Assembly (NCBI GenBank): GCA_009691025.1
Contig: SHWB01000005.1
Span: forward strand, 1 to 64,000
Source: Alphaproteobacteria bacterium
GTDB lineage: Bacteria; Pseudomonadota; Alphaproteobacteria; UBA6615
Direction: 5' to 3'
Length of the DNA: 64,000 nt
Positions 10,787-19,535 of the stretch are shown here, one piece after another; position 1 is the first letter of the stretch, and the number at the start of each line of letters is the position of its first letter. The notes under the pieces were generated by a model. That model had not been told where the DNA came from. It saw only the letters and a list, made by a program, of their open reading frames with translations, and ran no database searches. Made by a program: the position numbers and the translations under genes.

Positions 10787-10980
10787 GCAGCATTCCCCGC
10801 ATCGACGGCCTGGACGATCCGGTCACGCCCCTCGACCCCAGGTCGCGCCTGTGCCTGCGTTGCAAGGCCACCTTCCACAGCCAATGGGCCGGTGAGCGCA
10901 TCTGCGGGCGCTGCAAGGGCACGGCGGCATGGCGCTCGGGCACGCCCATGCAGACGCCGTCCGTCGGCAGGCGCCGGTAG
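10783..10980 (+). CDS. Small zinc-ribbon protein (65 aa)
   Basis: It starts in the stop codon of the previous gene (ATGA). Two CxxC knuckles, CLRC and CGRC, are spaced 17 residues apart, a compact zinc-ribbon; the spacer includes HSQWAGER. The rest is short and basic (GRRR at the end). Such mini-ribbons may bind nucleic acid or a protein partner; no target can be inferred. It ends in TAG, 100 bases before selC. Confidence 0.6.
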   Translation: MSSIPRIDGLDDPVTPLDPRSRLCLRCKATFHSQWAGERICGRCKGTAAWRSGTPMQTPSVGRRR

Positions 10981-11080
10981 CGGCGCGGACCGGACCTTTC
11001 GACGAGGCTGCAGCACGAAGGCCGTGCCGCCGGGGCAGGTTGATCGGCCCCGCCTCGCCCTCCTATTGTCCGTCGGCGCT

Positions 11081-11179
11081 GGAAGGGAACCGCACCCCGG
11101 TGGGGCGCCCGGACTTCAAATCCGGTGGGGCGCGTGTGGACACGTGCCCGGTGGGTTCGACTCCCACTCCTTTCCGCCA
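11081..11179 (+). tRNA. selC: tRNA-Sec (anticodon TCA)
   Basis: The 99-base sequence runs from GGAAGGGA to the encoded CCA. The 8-bp acceptor stem (GGAAGGGA/TCCTTTCC, one G-U), the anticodon arm CCGGACTTCAAATCCGG with anticodon TCA in loop CTTCAAA, a long GC-rich variable arm (GCGCGTGTGGACACGTGC region) and the T-arm GGTGGGTTCGACTCCCACT match bacterial tRNA-Sec, including the E. coli selC layout. It reads UGA as selenocysteine, charged by SerRS and converted by SelA. It lies 58 bases before selD. Confidence 0.96.
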
Positions 11180-11237
11180 TCGCCGCGCCGCCACCGGAGG
11201 CCTCCGTGAGAGCCGCCCCAGCCAGCCGATCCTACGC

Positions 11238-13451
11238 ATGATCCGTCCTTCCGTGCCTGTGAGCACCGACATCGTGCTGGTCGGCGGCGGCCATGCCCAT
11301 GTCGCGGTGCTGCGCCGCTTCGGCATGAAGCCCGAGCCCGGCGTGCGGCTGACGCTGATCGCCCGCGATGTCGAGACGCCCTATTCCGGCATGATCCCTG
11401 GCTATTTCGCCGGCCACTACACCCGCCCCGAATGCCATATCGATCTTGTGCGGCTGGCGCGCTTCGCCGGCGCCCGGCTGGTGCATGCGTCGGCGACCGG
11501 CCTCGATCTCGCGGCGCGGCGCGTGCATGTCGATGGTGGCCGGCCGCCAGTCGCTTATGACCTGCTGTCGCTCGATACCGGCTCGACCCCCGATGCCGGC
11601 GCCATCGCCGGCGCCGCCGAGCATGCGGTGGCGGTGAAGCCGATCGATGGCCTGCTGGCCGCCGTCGCGCAGTGGGAACACGAACTCGCTCATGGCACGG
11701 CGCCCTTCCGCCTCGCCTTCATCGGTGCGGGCGCTGGTGGCACCGAGCTGGCGATGGCATTGCAGTATCGGTTTGGCGTGGTTGCCGGCGCGTGCCTGTC
11801 CGTCGTCCTCGTCGATGCCTCGCCGACCATCGTTCCGACGCACAATGCCGCGGCGCGCCGCGCGCTTTTCCGCGCCCTTGGGGACCGCGGCATCGAGACC
11901 GCGCTGGGCCACCCTGTCCGCGCCATCGGTGCCGGGCGTATCGAGCGCGACGGCGTGCCAGCCATCGCGTTCGATCGCGCCATCCTGGTGACGGGCGCCG
12001 GTGCGCCCGCATGGTCCGGAGCCTCCGGCCTCGCGGTCGACGACAGGGGCTTCGTGCGGGTTGCCACGACGCTGCGATCAATCTCGCATGCCGGCGTGTT
12101 CGCCGCCGGCGACCTTGCCACGGTGGAGGGGCATGCCCTGCCGAAATCCGGCGTCTATGCCGTGCGCGCCGGCCCAGTTCTGGCCGATAATTTGCGCCGC
12201 GCGGCGACGGGCCAGGCGCTGCGCCCGTGGACGCCGCAACGGCATGCGCTGGCGCTGGTGTCGACCGGCGACCGCAGCGCCGTCGCCTCGCGCGCCGGCC
12301 TCGCCTTCAACGGCCCGGCCATGTGGCGGCTGAAGGACTGGATCGACCGGCGCTGGATGCGCCGCTACCAACAGCTTCCGGCGATGGGTGGCGGGACGCG
12401 GGCAGGCGGCGAGGCGGCGCTGGCGCAGATGCGCTGCGGCGGCTGCGGCGCCAAGATTTCAGCCAGCGTGTTGCGGCGCGCGCTCGCCCGCCTGCCGGCG
12501 CAGGCGCGCGCCGACGTGTTCGCTGGTCTCGATGCGCCGGACGATGCCGCGATCATCGCGCCGCCGCCGCCGGGCGAAGTTCTGGTGCAGACCGTCGACC
12601 AGTTCCGCGCCTTCGTCGACGACCCGTATCTGTTCGGCCGCATCGCCGCACTGCACTGCCTGGCCGATATCTGGGCGATGGGCGCGCGACCGCGCACGGC
12701 GCTCGCCACCGTCGTGCTGCCCGACGGCCCGGCGGCGAAGCAGGAGGAGGATCTGGCCGCATTGCTGGGCGGTGCCGCCGCGGCACTGGCCGAGGCCGGC
12801 GCGGTGCTGGTCGGCGGCCACACCGGCGAGGGCGCGGAACTGGCGTTTGGCCTGGCGGTCACCGGCCACGCCGCGCCCGATCGCCTGCTGCGCAAGGGTG
12901 GGCTTGTGCCGGGCGACGCCATCGTCCTGACCAAGCCGCTCGGCACCGGCATCGTGCTCGCCGCCGACATGCGGGCGCGCGCCGAGGCGGCCTGGGTCAA
13001 GGCGACGATGGATTCCATGCTGCGGCCGGTCGGTCCCGCCGCCGCTGTCCTGGCGGCGCACGGCGTGCGCGCGGCGACGGACGTTACGGGGTTCGGCCTC
13101 GCTGGCCATCTCGGCGAAATGCTCTCCGCCTCTGGTGTCGATGCCGTGCTCGACCTTGCAGCGCTGCCGGCCTTGCCCGGCTCCCGCGCCCTGCTGAGGG
13201 AGGGCATAGAGAGCACGCTAGCCACGGCCAACCGCGCTGCGATGTACGAGACGACCGGCGATCTCACGGCGCCAGGTGCGGCGCTGCTGGTCGACCCGCA
13301 GACGTCAGGCGGTCTGATCGCCGGCGTCCCGTTCGACAGAGCGCCGGCCTGCCTCGCGGCCCTTCACGCCGCAGGCGATCCGTACGCCGCCGTCATCGGC
13401 CGCGTCGTCGCGCGCTCGGGCATGATGCCATGCATCACGATGACGGTCTGA
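11238..13451 (+). CDS. selD: Selenide, water dikinase SelD fused to an N-terminal FAD-dependent NADH-dehydrogenase-like domain
   Basis: SelD makes selenophosphate, the selenium donor for SelA. The 737-aa protein has two parts. Residues 1 to about 375 are a pyridine nucleotide-disulphide oxidoreductase domain (VLVGGGHAHVAVL at the N-terminus, GAGAGGTELA for the second dinucleotide, and FAAGDLATV near the end). From about residue 395 it is SelD proper, with MRCGGCGAK containing the catalytic Cys and Lys (Cys form, not Sec), then ATP-grasp-like metal-binding Asp clusters (DAPDDAAII). This fusion is known in other bacteria and may supply reduced selenium. The start at 11238 is chosen because the upstream part of the open frame is selC. 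Confidence 0.94.
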   Translation: MIRPSVPVSTDIVLVGGGHAHVAVLRRFGMKPEPGVRLTLIARDVETPYSGMIPGYFAGHYTRPECHIDLVRLARFAGARLVHASATGLDLAARRVHVDGGRPPVAYDLLSLDTGSTPDAGAIAGAAEHAVAVKPIDGLLAAVAQWEHELAHGTAPFRLAFIGAGAGGTELAMALQYRFGVVAGACLSVVLVDASPTIVPTHNAAARRALFRALGDRGIETALGHPVRAIGAGRIERDGVPAIAFDRAILVTGAGAPAWSGASGLAVDDRGFVRVATTLRSISHAGVFAAGDLATVEGHALPKSGVYAVRAGPVLADNLRRAATGQALRPWTPQRHALALVSTGDRSAVASRAGLAFNGPAMWRLKDWIDRRWMRRYQQLPAMGGGTRAGGEAALAQMRCGGCGAKISASVLRRALARLPAQARADVFAGLDAPDDAAIIAPPPPGEVLVQTVDQFRAFVDDPYLFGRIAALHCLADIWAMGARPRTALATVVLPDGPAAKQEEDLAALLGGAAAALAEAGAVLVGGHTGEGAELAFGLAVTGHAAPDRLLRKGGLVPGDAIVLTKPLGTGIVLAADMRARAEAAWVKATMDSMLRPVGPAAAVLAAHGVRAATDVTGFGLAGHLGEMLSASGVDAVLDLAALPALPGSRALLREGIESTLATANRAAMYETTGDLTAPGAALLVDPQTSGGLIAGVPFDRAPACLAALHAAGDPYAAVIGRVVARSGMMPCITMTV

Positions 13452-13460
13452 ATCCGCGAC

Positions 13461-13964
13461 TCAGCCGTGCTTTGTGTGGTGGCGCTTGCTCATCGGCACC
13501 ATGGCCGACAGCGCCATCTTGCGCAGCGTCGGATCCTCGCACTCGTACGCCCAGTCGCGCACAGCGACGAGCATCTTGCCGAGTGTCGTCTCGGCCCACA
13601 TCCAGTTGAGGATCTTGATGTCGGTCGCGCGGCTGTCTGGCCGGGCGATAGCCGCCTCGTTATAGTACTGGCGCAGGTCGTAGGCGCGCAGCTTGTAGGC
13701 GATGCCCAGCGACTTTATCGGGTCGGGGTACCGCGTGCGGTCGAGATGGACGACGAAGGCGGCTAGAAACCGCGCGATTTCCTCCGGCGTGCTGTTTGAG
13801 AGGCCGAAGTCCGAGCGACCGCGCCGCCGCCACGATTCCTCGTACCAGGGCCGCAGCAGCGCGATCTCGACGAGCAGCGCCTGTTCGATCGCCTCGCTGT
13901 CGCTGAGGCTGGCGGTCGGCGGGGCGAAGCTTACCGGGCAGGCCCAGCCATGCTGCTCTTCAAT
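13461..13964 (-). CDS. Conserved-looking hypothetical protein, 5' end missing or unrecognised
   Basis: This frame was missed by the track because no ATG opens it. It reads EEQHGWACPVSFAPP at its N-terminus, then an acidic/aromatic helical protein (ALLRPWYEESWRRRGRSDFG, later KLRAYDLRQYYNEAAIARPD) ending KRHHTKHG before TGA, about 167 codons. Codon use and residue pattern are those of a real protein. Upstream it meets a TAG after a few codons, and the plus-strand DctM remnant begins at the same place. I do not recognise a family. The N-terminus was probably lost at the junction near 13,960. Confidence 0.6.
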   Translation of the reverse strand: MEEQHGWACPVSFAPPTASLSDSEAIEQALLVEIALLRPWYEESWRRRGRSDFGLSNSTPEEIARFLAAFVVHLDRTRYPDPIKSLGIAYKLRAYDLRQYYNEAAIARPDSRATDIKILNWMWAETTLGKMLVAVRDWAYECEDPTLRKMALSAMVPMSKRHHTKHG

Positions 13965-15030
13965 CGCCGTCGATCTCTATGAGTGCGTGGAGAAGTGGTT
14001 CGGGCGACTGCCTGGCGGACTCGCCATCACCTCTGTAGCCGGATGCGCTGGCTTCGGCGCAGTCACGAGTTCCAGCGTGGCGGCCGTCGCGACCATCGCC
14101 CCGATGTCGATGCCGGAGATGCGGCGCTACCGCTACGATCCCAAGCTGGCCACCGGTGCCATCGCCTCGGCCGGCACGATCGCCATTATGATCACGCCGA
14201 GCGTCATCATGGTCTCCTACGGGATCTGGACGGATACTTCGATCGGACATCTGTTCATCGCCGGGATCATCCCGGGCATTATGCTGGCGGTGATGTATGC
14301 TGGCTATATCTGGGTGCGCTGCGTCATCGATCCGGCGATGGGGCCGGTCGGGCCGCAATACGACTGGTCGGAACGCTTCGCGTCGCTGGTCAAGCTGCTG
14401 CCGATCATAGCGATTTGCTCGATCGTGCTCGGCGGCATCTATTTCGGCGTGTTAACGCCGAGCGAGGCGGCAGGCATCGGCGTCGCCGGTGTCCTGTTCG
14501 TCGCCGGGCTGATGGGCCGGCTGCGCTGGCAAGGCCTGCGTCAGGCGCTGCTCGACAGCGCCTATACCAGAGCCATGATATTAGCCGTCATAGTCGCCGG
14601 TCATATCATCGGCGCTTTCCTCGTCGTCACGCATTTCACGGACAGCATCATCGGCGCGATCACCGATGCGGGCCTGAGCAAGTATGTTGTGCTGGCCTTG
14701 TTCTTCTGCATGTATCTGGTGCTCGGCGCCGTGCTCGATGTCTGGGGCATGCTGATCCTCACCATCCCGTTTGTCTTTCCGGTGATGTAATCGCTCGGCT
14801 TCGATCCGGTGTGGTTCGGTATTTTCGTCTTCATCATGACCGAACTCGCGCTGATCACGCCGCCCATCGGCATCAACGTCTACGTCATGCACAACATGGC
14901 TCCCGAAGTGCCGCTGCAGGACATCTTCATGGGCGTGATGCCCTTCGTCCTGGTGACGCTGGTCTTCGTCGTGCTGCTGGCTGCGGTGCCGGAACTGGCG
15001 CTGTTCCTCCCGAGGTTTGCCTTCGGCTGA
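13950..15030 (+). pseudogene. dctM: TRAP transporter large permease DctM, 5'-truncated, with one in-frame TAA
   Basis: The frame matches the C-terminal three quarters of DctM, the 12-TM channel subunit of TRAP solute transporters: YECVEKWFGRLPGGLA, then CAGFGAVTSSSVA, then ITPSVIMVSYG, up to PPIGINVYVMHNM. The first roughly 80-100 residues are absent. A short MLLFN match in another frame at 13950 shows an indel at the break. TAA at 14788-14790 (FPVM*SLGFDPVWFG) interrupts it; Glu, Gln or Lys fits there. No DctP or DctQ is nearby. ATA and TTA codons are unusually frequent. Confidence 0.8.
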
Positions 15031-15123
15031 CCGCGGTCAGGCCGAACCGGCCGCGACGCGCCGCCGGCGTGCGCCGCGGCCGGTCCTCCGGCGCCGGCAT
15101 CCCGGCCGAGGGGGCCGCTCGCC

Positions 15124-15456
15124 ATGATCTTCGAAATGCGTACCCACACCCTGCATCCGGGCAAGCTCGCCGAGTACTGGCGGGCCTACGAGGAGGGCGG
15201 TCTCGCGGCCCAGGACCCCCGCCTGCGCAACCATCTGCTCGGCTATTTCCAGACCGATCTCGGGCCGCTCAACCAGGTCATCCATTTCTGGAAATACGCC
15301 GACCTAGCCGAACGACAGGCCGTGCGCGGCGCCAATGTGGCGCGCGCCGACTGGCAGGCACACCTGGCACGGATTCGCCCGCTGATGCAGGCGCAGGAGG
15401 CGAAGATACTGGTACCGTCACCGGTGCCGGTAATGTCGCCGACGGCCGACGGCTGA
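15124..15456 (+). CDS. NIPSNAP-family protein
   Basis: This is a 110-aa single-domain protein. It starts MIFEMRTHTLHPGKLAEY and contains the dimeric a/b-barrel pattern GYFQTDLGPLNQVIHFWKY, which is diagnostic of the NIPSNAP domain, and a C-terminal helix. Biochemical function is unknown; in catabolic regions these proteins often accompany acyl-CoA or aromatic degradation genes. The start is the first ATG and fits the domain exactly. It is intact, 93 bases after the DctM remnant. Confidence 0.85.
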   Translation: MIFEMRTHTLHPGKLAEYWRAYEEGGLAAQDPRLRNHLLGYFQTDLGPLNQVIHFWKYADLAERQAVRGANVARADWQAHLARIRPLMQAQEAKILVPSPVPVMSPTADG

Positions 15457-15466
15457 CGGGCGGCGC

Positions 15467-16159
15467 TCAGAAGCGCCGCATCTCCTCGGCCGTCACGCCG
15501 GTGCCCGAATTGTCAGCGTATTTCCGCCAGTTGCGGATGTAGACGAAATCCGTCTGGTGCAGCGCGGCGACCGACGGACGATCCAGCATCGCGGCGTACC
15601 AGGCGCGCAGCTGCGTGCACTCGTCGGGAATTTCGAAGCCGCGATAATGTGCGACCGCGGGCAGGCGCTCGAAATGCGGGAAGAACGACAGGTCGACCAG
15701 CGACAGCCGGCGGCCGAGGAACTATTGCCCCTCGCTGCGGTTGCCCAGCGCCTCGCGCTAGACGAACAGCAGCGAGTCGCACAGCAGACGCGCACGTTAG
15801 GCCCGATCCGCCGGCGACTGGGCGAGCAGTAGCTTGTAGACGGAGGGCGCGAAGCGGACATTCGCGTAGTCGATCCAGATGCGCGCCTGAGCGCGCTCCG
15901 CGGGTGTGCGTGGCAGCAGCTGCGGCTCTGGGAAGACCTCTCCGAGGTACTCGTTGATGACGGCGGATTCCCAGATCGCGGTGTCGCCATGGCGCAGCAC
16001 GGGCACCTTGCCGTAGGGCGACACGACCAGGAACCAGTCCAGCTTGTTCTCGAGGTCGACCTCGGTGACTTTGTGGGCTATGTCCTTTTCCGCCAGCGCC
16101 AGCTTCGTGCTCTGGGCATAGGGTCAGGTCTAGGCGCTGATGATCTCGACTTATGGCAT
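15467..16159 (-). CDS. Glutathione S-transferase-like protein with five in-frame TAA/TAG codons and one in-frame TGA at the catalytic Cys
   Basis: The frame runs 231 codons from ATG (16159) to TGA (15467) with no indel. It encodes a complete GST: a thioredoxin fold (SPYGKVPVLRHGD, then WESAVINEYLGE) and a C-terminal helical domain (LSLVDLSFFPHFERLPAV). Inside are TAA 16151-53, TAG 16130-32, TGA 16124-26, TAA 15797-99, TAG 15758-60 and TAG 15722-24. The N-terminus reads MP*VEIISA*T*PYAQSTKL; relatives have SAETCPYAQ, so the TAG is Glu and the TGA is the active-site Cys. SelA, SelB, SelC and SelD are in this window, so the TGA may encode Sec. A weak hairpin (CCAGAGC/GCGCTGG) begins about 8 bases after it. 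Alternatively this is a young pseudogene. Confidence 0.65.
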
Positions 16160-16275
16160 GGCGTTGGCTCCGGGGCGACGCGGTTCGCTGGCAGCGAAAC
16201 TCGTGCCGGGATGCTCGACAGTCAAGCCTACGGCCTTTGGCCCTATCATCTGTGCCCGTAGGGAATAGCGGCGCG

Positions 16276-18657
16276 CTAAGCCTTCCCCAACGCGGCCAGC
16301 ACCAGCGCCGGCGTTATGGGTGTCGCGGTGACGACGGCGCCCAGCGGCGCCAGCGCGTCGTTGACGGCGTTGAGCACGGCACCTGGCGCGCCTGCCGTGC
16401 CGGCCTCGCCCGCACCTTTCGCGCCGAGTTCGGATTCGCGCGTCGGGGTCGATACATGACCGACGGAGATATCGGGCATTTCCGACGCCATCGGCACGAG
16501 ATAGTCGGCCATGGTGGCGTTGGTCAAATTGCCGTCGCGATCGTATCGGCACTCCTCGAACAGCGCCATGCCGAGCCCGGTGACAGTGGCTCCGCGCATC
16601 TGCTCGTCGAGCAGCAGCGGGTTGATCACCGTGCCGCAATCCTCGACGCCCCAGTAGTCGAGAACGCGCACGAATCCGGTCTCGATGTCGACCTCGATAT
16701 GGACACCGTGGAAGCTGTTGGTGAAGGCGACCGGATACTGGCGCGGCACATAGTGGCGGGTGGCCATCGGCTCGGCCTGGAATCCCTCGGGCAACGTGTC
16801 GGGGCGGAACCAGGCGATGCGCGCGACCTCCGCTAGCGCCATGCGTTCGTTGCCGGTCGCGGCATCGACGATGACGTCACCGCGGATGTCGAGGCCGGCC
16901 GGGTCCGCCTGCAGCAGCGCGCCGGCCACGGCAACGACGTTGTGCCGCAGCGCCTTCGCCGCCTGCAGGGCCGCTTCGCCGGCGATGCCTGCACCGCCCG
17001 AGCCGCCGGCGCCCCAGCCGACCGGCACGTTGTCGGTATCGCCGGTGACAACGCGCACACGGTCCATCGTCGTGCCGAAGGCCGAAGCGGCTATCTGCGC
17101 GATGACAGTGTCGGAGCCTTGCCCCTGCTCGGTGATCGAGGCCTGCACGATGACGAGGCCGGACGGGTCGAGCCGCGCCGCGGCACCGTCCTGCGAGGAA
17201 ATGCGGGCACCACCCTGGCCGTAGGTCGCGGCGCCTGGATTGGTCAGTTCGATCAGCGCGGCGAAGCCGAGCCCACGATAGATGCCGCGTTTGCGCAGTT
17301 TCGACTGTTCGGCGCGCAGCTTGCTGTAGTCCATCATGGCCATCAGCCGGTCGATCGATTTCTCATGCGACAGGCCCTCGAAGCGGATGCCGGTAACGCC
17401 CTTGCTGGGGTGCGCGTCGTCGGGGATGACGTTCCTGCGGCGTACGTCGATCGGATCGAGGCCCAGTGCGCGGGCGGCCGACTCGACGAGGCACTCGGTC
17501 ACCGCCGTGGCGACCGGGTGGCCGACGGCGCGGTACTGGCTCATCGGCGTCTTGTTCTGGAATACGACGCGCGCGCGCGCGCGGTAGGTCTGGTGCTTGT
17601 AGGGGCCGCCCGTGTAGTTCAGCACCTGCAGCGCCTCGACGGCGCTGGTGCGCGGATACATCGAATAGGGCCCGACCCCGGCGAGGTCGTCGAGCCAGTA
17701 GCCGAGGATGGTGCCATCGCCGGCCATCGCCAGCTTGGCGTGGATAATGTGATCGCGCGAATGGATGTCGGTGGCGAAGCCTTCCATGCGGTCGGCAATG
17801 AACTTGACCGGGCGCCTCGCCATAATCGACAGCGCCGCGGTGCCGATCTCGTCCGGGTAGAGATGGCCCTTGATGCCGTAGGCGCCGCCGACATCGCCGC
17901 AGACTATGCGGACGTTCTTGTTGGGAATGTCGAGGTGGCGGGCGAACAGATCCTGCACCATGTGCGGCGCCTGATGTGAATGGTAGCAGGTCAGGCGGTG
18001 CTCGGCGGCGTTGTAGTCGGCGAGGATGCCGCGCGGCTCCGGCGTCACGCCGGTGTGGCGACCGAACGTGAAGTGGTGCTCGACCACGGTGGCGGCCTCG
18101 GACACGGCGCGGTCCCAGTCGCCGAGATCGTGTTTCATCTCGATGGCGATGTTGTCGCCCAGTTCCGGATGCAGCACGGGCGAGCCGGGCTCGGCCGCCG
18201 CTACCGGGTCGGTGAAGGGCGCCAGCACCTCCCAGTCGACGGCGATCTTCTCGACCGCGTCCTCGGCTTCCGCGCGGCTCGCCGCCAGCACGGCGGCCAC
18301 CGGCTCGCCCTGCCAGCAGGCGCGGTCTATGGCCATCGGGTACTGCGTGCCGGATTTAAGGCCCTTGAGGTGATTCAACACTCCGACCCATGGCTTGCAG
18401 ATGGCGGCCAGGTCCTTGCCGGTGAAGACGTGCGTCACGCCCGGCATGGCGCGCGCCGCCGCGGTGTCGATGCCCTTGATGCGAGCATGCGCGTAGGGCG
18501 AGCGCAGGAAAGCCGCGTGCACCATGCGCGGCAGCGTCACGTCGTCGGCGTAGCGACCGCGCCCGGTGACTAGGCGGCGCGCGTTGGGCCGGTTGACCGG
18601 CTTTCCGATCAGACTGTCGGGCCGCTCCAGCACGCGGTCATGCGCGGGTTCCGTCAT
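16276..18657 (-). CDS. Molybdopterin-binding subunit, xanthine dehydrogenase/aldehyde oxidase family (CoxL-like)
   Basis: This 793-aa catalytic subunit of a molybdenum hydroxylase starts at ATG with GGGGAGG upstream. It has the a/b-hammerhead part (NRPNARRLVTGRGRYADDV), GDVGGAYGIKG, the site signature QYRAVGHPVATAV (replacing AYRxxxR) and LGAKGAGEAGTAGAPGAV with the catalytic Glu. It is a close relative of the protein at 32702, and more distant from that at 7699. No 2Fe-2S or FAD subunit gene adjoins it. The substrate is probably an aldehyde or heterocycle; this is inference. Confidence 0.9.
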   Translation of the reverse strand: MTEPAHDRVLERPDSLIGKPVNRPNARRLVTGRGRYADDVTLPRMVHAAFLRSPYAHARIKGIDTAAARAMPGVTHVFTGKDLAAICKPWVGVLNHLKGLKSGTQYPMAIDRACWQGEPVAAVLAASRAEAEDAVEKIAVDWEVLAPFTDPVAAAEPGSPVLHPELGDNIAIEMKHDLGDWDRAVSEAATVVEHHFTFGRHTGVTPEPRGILADYNAAEHRLTCYHSHQAPHMVQDLFARHLDIPNKNVRIVCGDVGGAYGIKGHLYPDEIGTAALSIMARRPVKFIADRMEGFATDIHSRDHIIHAKLAMAGDGTILGYWLDDLAGVGPYSMYPRTSAVEALQVLNYTGGPYKHQTYRARARVVFQNKTPMSQYRAVGHPVATAVTECLVESAARALGLDPIDVRRRNVIPDDAHPSKGVTGIRFEGLSHEKSIDRLMAMMDYSKLRAEQSKLRKRGIYRGLGFAALIELTNPGAATYGQGGARISSQDGAAARLDPSGLVIVQASITEQGQGSDTVIAQIAASAFGTTMDRVRVVTGDTDNVPVGWGAGGSGGAGIAGEAALQAAKALRHNVVAVAGALLQADPAGLDIRGDVIVDAATGNERMALAEVARIAWFRPDTLPEGFQAEPMATRHYVPRQYPVAFTNSFHGVHIEVDIETGFVRVLDYWGVEDCGTVINPLLLDEQMRGATVTGLGMALFEECRYDRDGNLTNATMADYLVPMASEMPDISVGHVSTPTRESELGAKGAGEAGTAGAPGAVLNAVNDALAPLGAVVTATPITPALVLAALGKA

Positions 18658-18723
18658 TGTCGTTTTCCTCCCCGTGACGCCCGGAGAGGGTAGCGGCGCC
18701 CGCGCGGCGCGCCAAGCGGCCCG

Positions 18724-19518
18724 TCAGCGCGACTGCTTGTCGAGGAAGGCCGCGAGCGCCCCGTTGAAGACCGCCGGTTGCTGCATGTTGGCGAGGTGGC
18801 CCGACGGGTCGATCTCGACATACTCGGCGTGCGGCATGCGCCTGGCCATCTCGCGCATGCCTGCGGCCGGGGTGCCGATATCCTGCGCGGCTGCGATCAG
18901 GAGGGTGGGCAGCGTCACCTCGCGCAGCCGCTCCAGGTAATTCAGCGGCAGCATGGCGCGGGCGCAGGCGATATAGCCATCGCGCGTGGTGGCGCGGGTT
19001 AGGTCCTTCGCCCGAGCGATCACTTCGGGCCGGTCCCGCTGCACGTCGGGCGTGAACCAGCGCTCCGGCATGATCTGGCTGAGGGCCACGGGACCATCGG
19101 CCTCGACGATCGATACATGCTTGTGGGCGAAGGCGCGGAAGGTCTCGTCGGTCTCGGCGCGGGTGCAGGCGAGTACCAGGCCGTTGACGCGGCCGGCATG
19201 GTTGATCGCTATCGCCTGGCCGGTCATGCCGCCGATCGACAGGCCGATGAAATGGCTCCTGGCGATGCCAAGTGCGTCCCAGATCGCCACCACATCGTCG
19301 GCGAAGCCTTCCAGCGAGTACGGCCCGGGCGGCGTGGCCGACTTGCCGTGGCCACGCCGGTCGTAGCGCAGGATGTGGTAGCGGTCGGCGAAGGCCGGAA
19401 TCTGGTCGTCCCACAGCGGCAGGGAGGTGTTGAGAGAATTGCAGAAGGTCAGCCAGGGCGCGCCCTCGGCGCCTTCGATCTCGACATTGAATCGAACCCC
19501 GTTGGCCACGACATCCAT
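18724..19518 (-). CDS. Alpha/beta hydrolase, 3-oxoadipate enol-lactonase (PcaD)-like
   Basis: The 264-aa protein has the PcaD-type layout: NSLNTSLPLWDDQIPAF, RYDRRGHGKS, the nucleophile elbow GLSIGGMTG, and the terminal His in DPSGHLANMQQP. It probably hydrolyses a lactone or ester in aromatic-ring catabolism, but specificity is not provable here. The start at 19518 (MDVVANGVRFNV) is the family N-terminus; the track start reaches far into the upstream gene. It follows the LLM flavoprotein by 17 bases on the same strand. Confidence 0.85.
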   Translation of the reverse strand: MDVVANGVRFNVEIEGAEGAPWLTFCNSLNTSLPLWDDQIPAFADRYHILRYDRRGHGKSATPPGPYSLEGFADDVVAIWDALGIARSHFIGLSIGGMTGQAIAINHAGRVNGLVLACTRAETDETFRAFAHKHVSIVEADGPVALSQIMPERWFTPDVQRDRPEVIARAKDLTRATTRDGYIACARAMLPLNYLERLREVTLPTLLIAAAQDIGTPAAGMREMARRMPHAEYVEIDPSGHLANMQQPAVFNGALAAFLDKQSR

Positions 19519-19535
19519 AGGATACACCCCCCCCC

